Shown here in pieces: positions 58,946 through 64,000 of a stretch of DNA of 64,000 bases; within the stretch, counting starts at the first letter, position 1, and every line of letters starts with the position of its first letter. The position numbers were made by a program, and so were the translations under genes. The stretch spans positions 1 through 64,000 of the forward strand of contig JADJWZ010000015.1 in NCBI GenBank assembly GCA_016716125.1, read 5' to 3'. The notes under the pieces are model-generated. The model searched no databases, was not told where the DNA came from, and saw only the letters and a program-made list of their open reading frames with translations. Source of the DNA: Ignavibacteria bacterium. GTDB lineage: Bacteria > Bacteroidota > Ignavibacteria > Tepidaquicellales > Tepidaquicellaceae.

Positions 58946-61603
58946 CTAATTCCCCGAAGGGTTATTCATTTTTTGCTTAATGGATTCAATTTTCTGCATT
59001 ATAGAAGGATCATTGGGACTCATAACGGATAACCTGCCAAGAAGATCAAGCGCTTTTTGATACTCGCCTTTTGATTCATAAATATCAAGAAGAATCCTGT
59101 ATGGGTTATAATAAGACTGCACGTTGCCTGGATTATTCTTAATTTCCTCTTCAGCTCGTAACATAACATTATTCGATAATTCATTGAACTTCTGCTTATT
59201 GCCCAGTTTATCATACAGCATAGCTATATCATATTCTATTCTGTAATCCATTGTGATCACATCTCGAGGAATTTTTTCTTCCATTCTGTCAAGAACTTTT
59301 TCAGCTTCATTAAATTTTGTTGAATCATTTGAATAATAGAAAGCGAGTTTCATAAAAACTGTTCTGTATGTCTGAGCCATTCTGGTCTGATCTTCATTGA
59401 AAAAGAGATCTTTTTTGTTCAAACCTTTAAACCGGAATCCGTATTGAGGAGTCTTTGACGGAACCTCCGGTTCATTAAAAATGCATTCGTTCATTATTTC
59501 AACATTTAAATCATCCGCTCCATAGCTTGCAGGTTTATAAGGAACAAGTCTTTGTCCCATTCCTTCAGTCACAAGATATTCAGACAATCCTACATAGTTA
59601 TCTTCTGATACTGTAACTGAAAAATAAATTGGTCTTTCCCATTTATTAGCTTTTATAATATCCATGAGAAGCAGATCATTTCCTTTAAGCGCTGTGATCA
59701 CCTGAGATCCTGACTGCTGTCTGATAGTTGCGGGAATTGTAGTAACAATTTTTGTCGGAAGTCCCGGCGTATTTTTCATAGTGTCAGGAAATGCAGTTAC
59801 CGGGACTTCGTAAGTCACAGGTTTTTTCTCATCCCACTGAACCGGCTGAAGTTTCTTTAACTGAGCATCAGTAAATGTCATCGGTACAGTCAAAGCTCCG
59901 TATGGTCTTTCATTCTTCAGCTGAAGATTGTACCAGTCTGTCTGCGCAAGAGAAAGATTTATAATCCTTACATCTGTTCTGACTCCATACACTGCCTGAA
60001 TACACCATAACGGGAATGTATCGTTATCACCGTTTGTGATCAGTATGGCATCCTTATCGAGACTCTGAAGCAGGTTATAGGCGTAATCATATGGGAAATA
60101 ATTCCCGTCTCTATTTTGATAATGATAATTTACTCTCAGCATATTTGCAGGCACTGCAGCAAAGCTCAGTAACAATACAACAGAACAGACAGCCATCAGT
60201 GATTTTTTATTCATCTTTTCAGAGATAGTTTCAATGAGTCCCGCTACACCTATTCCTATCCATAATGAAAATGCCATAAAAGCTCCTACGTAAAAATAAT
60301 CTCTTTCACGCGGCTGCGGTTCCTGCTGATTCTGATAAAGCGCTGTAATAATACCCATCATCAGAAACATCATCAGAAATATGAACCCCAGTCTCCAGTC
60401 TTTTCTGAAGAGATAAAACAGACCGAACATTCCCAGTAAGAATGGGATTGCAAAAAACTTTTTGAAATCGACACCGTCATTTTGATTGTAACCTTCCCTT
60501 CCGATATAATTCCAGAACCAGTATCTGTTGAACATATGATTTATCTGATACTTCCAGAGAAACTCCATATCACTGGAATAATTTTGATAAATCGCCTGGT
60601 GCTGAGGTTCCTGAGAATATCTCCTTGGCATTATGAGAGGCTGCTGACCGTATTGTTCCCTGTTAAGGTATGAAATAAGTGTTTCAATATTGGAGGGAGT
60701 ATTTTCATTTATAGGAAGATCTGTAACATTAGCTCTCATAAGGATTGAGATATAAGTAGAATAACCGATAATGATCAAAAAGAGAGACAGTGTGATCAGA
60801 CTGAGTATAGGGTTTCTATTAATTCTTGCATAATAGATACCGAAAATAACCAGACCGATAATTAAAAATCCTACAGCAATGCTGCCAGACATCAGCTGCG
60901 GGAATTTTTTTACAATTCCGGGATATACAATAAAAAAAGCAACTGCTGAAAGACCTAATGCAATCAGAAGAGTCTTGGGTTCATATTCATATCTTTTAAA
61001 ATAAAAAAAAAGACCGGCAAGGAAAATACACTGCGCGACAATAAGGTGAATACCGATTGACAAACCTACGATATAAGCGACAAGTAACAGATATTTATCG
61101 CTTCCCGGTTCATCTGATCTTTCCCACCAGACCATTAAGATCCATATACAGAGACCAATAAGGAAAGTACCCATTCCGTAAACTTCAAACTCAAGGGCGT
61201 TAAACCAGAAAGTATCACTGAAAGCAAAGGAAAGCGCGCCTACCATAGAAGATCCGCAAATCAGGAAAGTATCATATGCAGTTTTTGGAATTCCTCTCCA
61301 GTTTATAATTACTTTTGTTGTGATAAGATAGAGGAAAAGAACACAGAATGAACTTGAAAAAACCGAAAGATAATTTGCTCTGAGACTGATATCCGCAGCC
61401 ACGGGAAACATTGTAAAAATCTTTCCGACTAAAGTGAAGAAAGGCGCACCCGGCGGATGCGGAACTGAAAGCGTATAAGCGCATGCTATAAACTCGCCGC
61501 AGTCCCAGAATGAAAATGTCGGCTGAACAGTCATGATATAAACTATTGTAGAAGATAAAAACACTACAGCCGCAAAAATTCTGTTAACTAATTTAAAATC
61601 CAT
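58946..61603 (-). CDS. DUF2723 family membrane protein (TMEM260-like O-mannosyltransferase) with TPR tail
   Basis: 885 residues. The start, TFSFWDCGEFIACAYTLSV followed by PHPPGAPFFTLVGKIF, is the DUF2723 hallmark; the Asp/Glu in DCGE are the likely catalytic pair of a GT-C fold. About eleven helices follow, then a large extracytoplasmic domain (NGDNDTFPLWCIQAVYGVR) and C-terminal TPR repeats. Human TMEM260 is an O-mannosyltransferase of the same family; bacterial members are common in Bacteroidota and may glycosylate exported proteins. Substrate not provable from sequence. Confidence 0.85.
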   Translation of the reverse strand: MDFKLVNRIFAAVVFLSSTIVYIMTVQPTFSFWDCGEFIACAYTLSVPHPPGAPFFTLVGKIFTMFPVAADISLRANYLSVFSSSFCVLFLYLITTKVIINWRGIPKTAYDTFLICGSSMVGALSFAFSDTFWFNALEFEVYGMGTFLIGLCIWILMVWWERSDEPGSDKYLLLVAYIVGLSIGIHLIVAQCIFLAGLFFYFKRYEYEPKTLLIALGLSAVAFFIVYPGIVKKFPQLMSGSIAVGFLIIGLVIFGIYYARINRNPILSLITLSLFLIIIGYSTYISILMRANVTDLPINENTPSNIETLISYLNREQYGQQPLIMPRRYSQEPQHQAIYQNYSSDMEFLWKYQINHMFNRYWFWNYIGREGYNQNDGVDFKKFFAIPFLLGMFGLFYLFRKDWRLGFIFLMMFLMMGIITALYQNQQEPQPRERDYFYVGAFMAFSLWIGIGVAGLIETISEKMNKKSLMAVCSVVLLLSFAAVPANMLRVNYHYQNRDGNYFPYDYAYNLLQSLDKDAILITNGDNDTFPLWCIQAVYGVRTDVRIINLSLAQTDWYNLQLKNERPYGALTVPMTFTDAQLKKLQPVQWDEKKPVTYEVPVTAFPDTMKNTPGLPTKIVTTIPATIRQQSGSQVITALKGNDLLLMDIIKANKWERPIYFSVTVSEDNYVGLSEYLVTEGMGQRLVPYKPASYGADDLNVEIMNECIFNEPEVPSKTPQYGFRFKGLNKKDLFFNEDQTRMAQTYRTVFMKLAFYYSNDSTKFNEAEKVLDRMEEKIPRDVITMDYRIEYDIAMLYDKLGNKQKFNELSNNVMLRAEEEIKNNPGNVQSYYNPYRILLDIYESKGEYQKALDLLGRLSVMSPNDPSIMQKIESIKQKMNNPSGN

Positions 61604-61655
61604 CTGATGATTTAATTATTTGTAAGTATAATATTCTAAGATTTGGAAACAGGAT

Positions 61656-62324
61656 CTATTTTTTTTCTATAGTATCTCTTTTAAACAGGATCTCGTCAAT
61701 AAGACCGTACTTTTTTGCTTCTTCAGCTGACATAATATTATCTCTTTCGGCATCTTCCATAACCTTTTCAACGGGCTGACCGGAATGTTTTGCAATGATC
61801 TTGAACAAAGTTTCTCTGGTTTTTTCCATATCTCTGGCATGAATTAGAATGTCTGTTGTTTGTCCCTGAAGTCCTCCTGTCCATGGCTGATGCATAAGAA
61901 TTTTAGAATGCGGAAGCGCTATTCTCTTTCCCGCGGCTCCGCCTGTAAGAAGAAGCTGTCCCATTGATGCAGCCATTCCTACACACATTGTAGTTACATC
62001 AGGTTTTATATACTGAATAGTATCATAAATACCCAGACCTGCTGTAACGCTGCCGCCGGGAGAATTTATGTATATCATAATATCTTTATCAGGATCTTCT
62101 GATTCAAGAAATAGAAGCTGCGCAATTATTAGAGAAGCGATCTCATCATATATTGCTGTTCCCAGAAAAATAATTCTTTCTCTGAGAAGTCTTGAATAAA
62201 TGTCATAAGATCTTTCGCCTCTTGAAGTTTGCTCTACTACTATAGGTACAAGCTGATCGTTAATCTGATTAAGATTGTGATGAAGAAGACTTTCGTTTTT
62301 CTTAATTATATCTTTGTAGTTCAT
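61656..62324 (-). CDS. clpP: ATP-dependent Clp protease proteolytic subunit ClpP
   Basis: 222 residues. Catalytic triad Ser120 (GMAASMGQ), His145 (LMHQPWTG) and Asp191 (MEDAERDNIMS) are present; INSPGGSVTAG is the substrate strand loop. Forms a tetradecameric chamber with ClpX or ClpA partners. It follows the trigger-factor gene on the same strand (28-base gap), the usual tig-clpP order; clpX is not next. Confidence 0.97.
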   Translation of the reverse strand: MNYKDIIKKNESLLHHNLNQINDQLVPIVVEQTSRGERSYDIYSRLLRERIIFLGTAIYDEIASLIIAQLLFLESEDPDKDIMIYINSPGGSVTAGLGIYDTIQYIKPDVTTMCVGMAASMGQLLLTGGAAGKRIALPHSKILMHQPWTGGLQGQTTDILIHARDMEKTRETLFKIIAKHSGQPVEKVMEDAERDNIMSAEEAKKYGLIDEILFKRDTIEKK

Positions 62325-62352
62325 AAAGTTTTTTAAAATTTTTTTAATTAAA

Positions 62353-63636
62353 TTAACCTTGCCTGGAATCTTCCTTAATTCGTAATTCTAAAATTTCTTC
62401 AAGTTCAGCATTGTCGATTATAATATCAAGAACTTTGTCATTAAGGATTCTCATTTTTATATCTTCATTTCCTTTATAAGCTTCGACCAGCTTATCTGCC
62501 GGGATATTAAACCTTCCCGAAAATTCTTCAGCAATTTTCCTGTAGCTTTCTTCATCTGCCTCAATCTTTTCCATTTCAACAATTTTATCTCTGATAAGAA
62601 ACCATTTTGCCTGAACAATTGCATCGACTCTTTTTTCATTTCTGAATTCATTTTCAATAAAATCTGCAGGGATTTTTTTTCCTTTATATCGGCTTTTATA
62701 ATCTTCAACCATAGAGTCAAGTATAACCTCTATATATCTTTCAGGAGCCGGGATATCATTTTCCTTGATCATCTCATTTATAACATCTGACTTCAATTGT
62801 CTATCGGAAATTCCGTCATAAATTTTCTGAAGTTCATTCTTTATTTCTGAACGGAATTCTTCTTCGGATGTAAGATCATCCTTACCTGTTACAGATTTAA
62901 AAAACTCAGTATTCATTTCAGGGTAAATGATCTTTTCTACTTTTGTACAGCTGATCTGTACTTTTTTGGGTTCACCTTCAGCATTTTTAGAATCAATAAT
63001 TCTTGTTTCACCTTCTTTAATGCCTTTCAAACCTTCTTTGAACTCTGGGTATATTTCCGGATTTCCAAGATATACTTTCAGATCTTTTTGTGACTGTCCA
63101 ATAAGAAAAGTCCCGCCTTCATCAAGATTCTGCAGATCGACTGTGATAATATAATCATCATCTGACGCTACTCCGTCCAGTTCATGTGTTGCGCTTTTGA
63201 ATTTGTGATAATTAATTTCATCATCTACAAGTGAGTCATCAATTTTATTGGTCTGCTTTTTAAGCTTCAGACCTTTATACTTGTCGATCTTTACATCAGG
63301 CATTACATCAAACTCAACTTTGAAATCGAGTTTTTCCTTAGGCTTATAATCAATATCCGTAATTGCGCCTTTGCTTATAACATCCAGTTTGTTGTCCGTG
63401 ATATATTTAAAAAAAACTTCTCCGGCAATATCTTCAACAGCAGAATATTCTATACCTTCTCCATAAAGTTTCCTGATCATATTCAGAGGAGCTTTGCCCT
63501 TTCTGAATCCGGGGATAGAAACTTTTTTTCTGTATTTTTCTACTGCTTTGTCGAAATATGGAGTGAGTTCTTCATAGGTGAGTGTAGCTTCAAGTTCTTT
63601 ACGCGAATTTTCCTTATCGTTTAACTTAATATCCAA
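62353..63636 (-). CDS. tig: Trigger factor
   Basis: 427 residues. Ribosome-binding signature GFRKGKAPLNMIRK at about 44-57, a FKBP-like PPIase middle domain (about 155-235), and the helical C-terminal chaperone domain. Binds nascent chains at the exit tunnel. The PPIase active site appears degenerate in places, as is common in this group. A promoter-like pair lies upstream at 63661-63692. Confidence 0.95.
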   Translation of the reverse strand: MDIKLNDKENSRKELEATLTYEELTPYFDKAVEKYRKKVSIPGFRKGKAPLNMIRKLYGEGIEYSAVEDIAGEVFFKYITDNKLDVISKGAITDIDYKPKEKLDFKVEFDVMPDVKIDKYKGLKLKKQTNKIDDSLVDDEINYHKFKSATHELDGVASDDDYIITVDLQNLDEGGTFLIGQSQKDLKVYLGNPEIYPEFKEGLKGIKEGETRIIDSKNAEGEPKKVQISCTKVEKIIYPEMNTEFFKSVTGKDDLTSEEEFRSEIKNELQKIYDGISDRQLKSDVINEMIKENDIPAPERYIEVILDSMVEDYKSRYKGKKIPADFIENEFRNEKRVDAIVQAKWFLIRDKIVEMEKIEADEESYRKIAEEFSGRFNIPADKLVEAYKGNEDIKMRILNDKVLDIIIDNAELEEILELRIKEDSRQG

Positions 63637-63660
63637 TTAGCTTATTTGATTTTGAAAACT

Positions 63661-63692
63661 GTAAAATTACTTAAATAGGCAGGAAGTAACAA
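63661..63692 (-). promoter_or_regulatory. Bacteroidota-type -33/-7 promoter for tig-clpP
   Basis: On the - strand TTG (63692-63690), a 20-base spacer and TAATTTTAC (63669-63661) match the Bacteroidota TTTG-N19-20-TAnnTTTG pattern in spacing and mostly in sequence. About 25 bases upstream of the ATG at 63636. Confidence 0.4.
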
Positions 63693-63937
63693 GGAATTAA
63701 ATAATAGAAAACCACTTTATAAATCAGTAATCTCCTATTATAACAGCGAAATAATTTTCTTTCTGATTTTTAATTTGCGAATAGAAATAACCCGAAAAAT
63801 TTTAGATATAGGTATAATTCAATTGGATTTTGACATTTGATTTTAGTGCTGCATTAATTAACAAAATCTGAATGGCTTTCAAATTCCCGGTTATTTATAA
63901 AAAGAAATTAATAAACTTATCTGTTTTTAATATTTAT

Positions 63938-63971
63938 AAAAAAAACCGCAGTTGAATTAACAACTGCGGTT
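63938..63971 (-). terminator. Intrinsic terminator after a tRNA
   Basis: On the - strand AACCGCAGTTG (63971-63961), loop TTAATT, CAACTGCGGTT (63954-63944), then a run of T. An 11-bp perfect stem directly after the tRNA end. Confidence 0.9.
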
Positions 63972-63979
63972 TATTTTTG

Positions 63980-64000
63980 TGAGACCGGGTGGTCTCGAAC
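63980..64000 (-). tRNA. 3' end of a tRNA cut by the window edge
   Basis: On the - strand the sequence reads G53, T-loop TTCGAGA, T-stem CCACC, acceptor CGGTCTC, discriminator A. Position 53/61 and loop length fit a tRNA. CCA is not encoded. The anticodon lies outside the window, so the specificity is unknown. A terminator follows at once. Confidence 0.7.

Larger units (their letters stand above)
63637..64000. other. 364-base spacer between trigger factor and tRNA
   Basis: Contains the trigger-factor promoter (63661-63692), the tRNA terminator (63938-63971) and the tRNA 3' end (63980-64000). The remaining 63700-63935 is AT-rich with no supportable gene. Confidence 0.5.

Overview
The window looks like chromosome from a low-GC, Gram-negative member of the Bacteroidota/Chlorobi (FCB) assemblage, most likely Ignavibacteria-like. 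Four secreted proteins end in the YPNPFNP...GIYFY type-IX-secretion (T9SS) sorting domain, there is a TamB/Lol/porin/TonB-type outer-membrane gene set, Shine-Dalgarno sites are mostly weak, and noncoding spacers are AT-rich. No plasmid, phage or CRISPR signature was seen.

Layout. (1) 1-8.1 kb, + strand: a heavy-metal efflux locus (small Cys/His-rich exported protein, czcA RND pump, Zn/Cd-type P-type ATPase, czcC, czcB). All four large genes carry single-base indels. (2) 8.3-15.8 kb: a small Lys/Ser/Tyr-tailed membrane protein, a GAF-SpoIIE phosphatase, and two secreted proteins (a strand-rich protein and a GH9 cellulase) that share a ~178-residue C-terminal module with dockerin-like calcium loops. 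(3) 15.98-21.8 kb, - strand: a TetR-HlyD-ATPase-ATPase-permease-permease exporter operon of the YbhGFSR type, with a visible operator array. (4) 21.9-28.2 kb: beta-barrel protein, tandem universal stress protein, DNA polymerase I, ADP-heptose epimerase HldD. (5) 28.2-39.2 kb: a secretome island. It has a PPAD-like peptidyl-arginine deiminase, two beta-propeller-like proteins and a large zinc-phospholipase-C-like protein, all with T9SS domains, plus small exported proteins and an unusual fusion ORF. (6) 39.4-47.8 kb: the two halves of HldE, TamB, RNase R. (7) 48.2-55.8 kb: a ClpB lacking its first AAA+ domain, an SbnI/SerK-like protein (ParB/Srx fold), LolC/E-LolD, PstB-PhoU, and a TonB-type outer-membrane receptor. 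(8) 55.8-64 kb, - strand: heptosyltransferase-like GT9, two GT-C membrane glycosyltransferases with TPR tails, ClpP, trigger factor, and the 3' end of a tRNA at the right edge.

Themes. Envelope building recurs: ADP-heptose synthesis (hldD, rfaE1, rfaE2), a GT9 transferase, TamB, Lol, and DUF2723 (TMEM260-like) and GT-C glycosyltransferases. Single-base frameshifts in homopolymers also recur (czcA, ATPase, czcC, czcB, polA, the deiminase, the TonB receptor). They are far denser in the first 8 kb than elsewhere. Either the assembly has residual indel errors, worst at the left end, or the metal-efflux locus is truly decaying; sequence alone cannot decide.

The most interesting leads are the shared dockerin-like module, the PPAD-like deiminase with the substrate-binding RPR motif, the half-ClpB, the SbnI/SerK-like gene, the domain-plus-signal-peptide-plus-barrel fusion, and the hairpin repeats at the 3' ends of T9SS genes.
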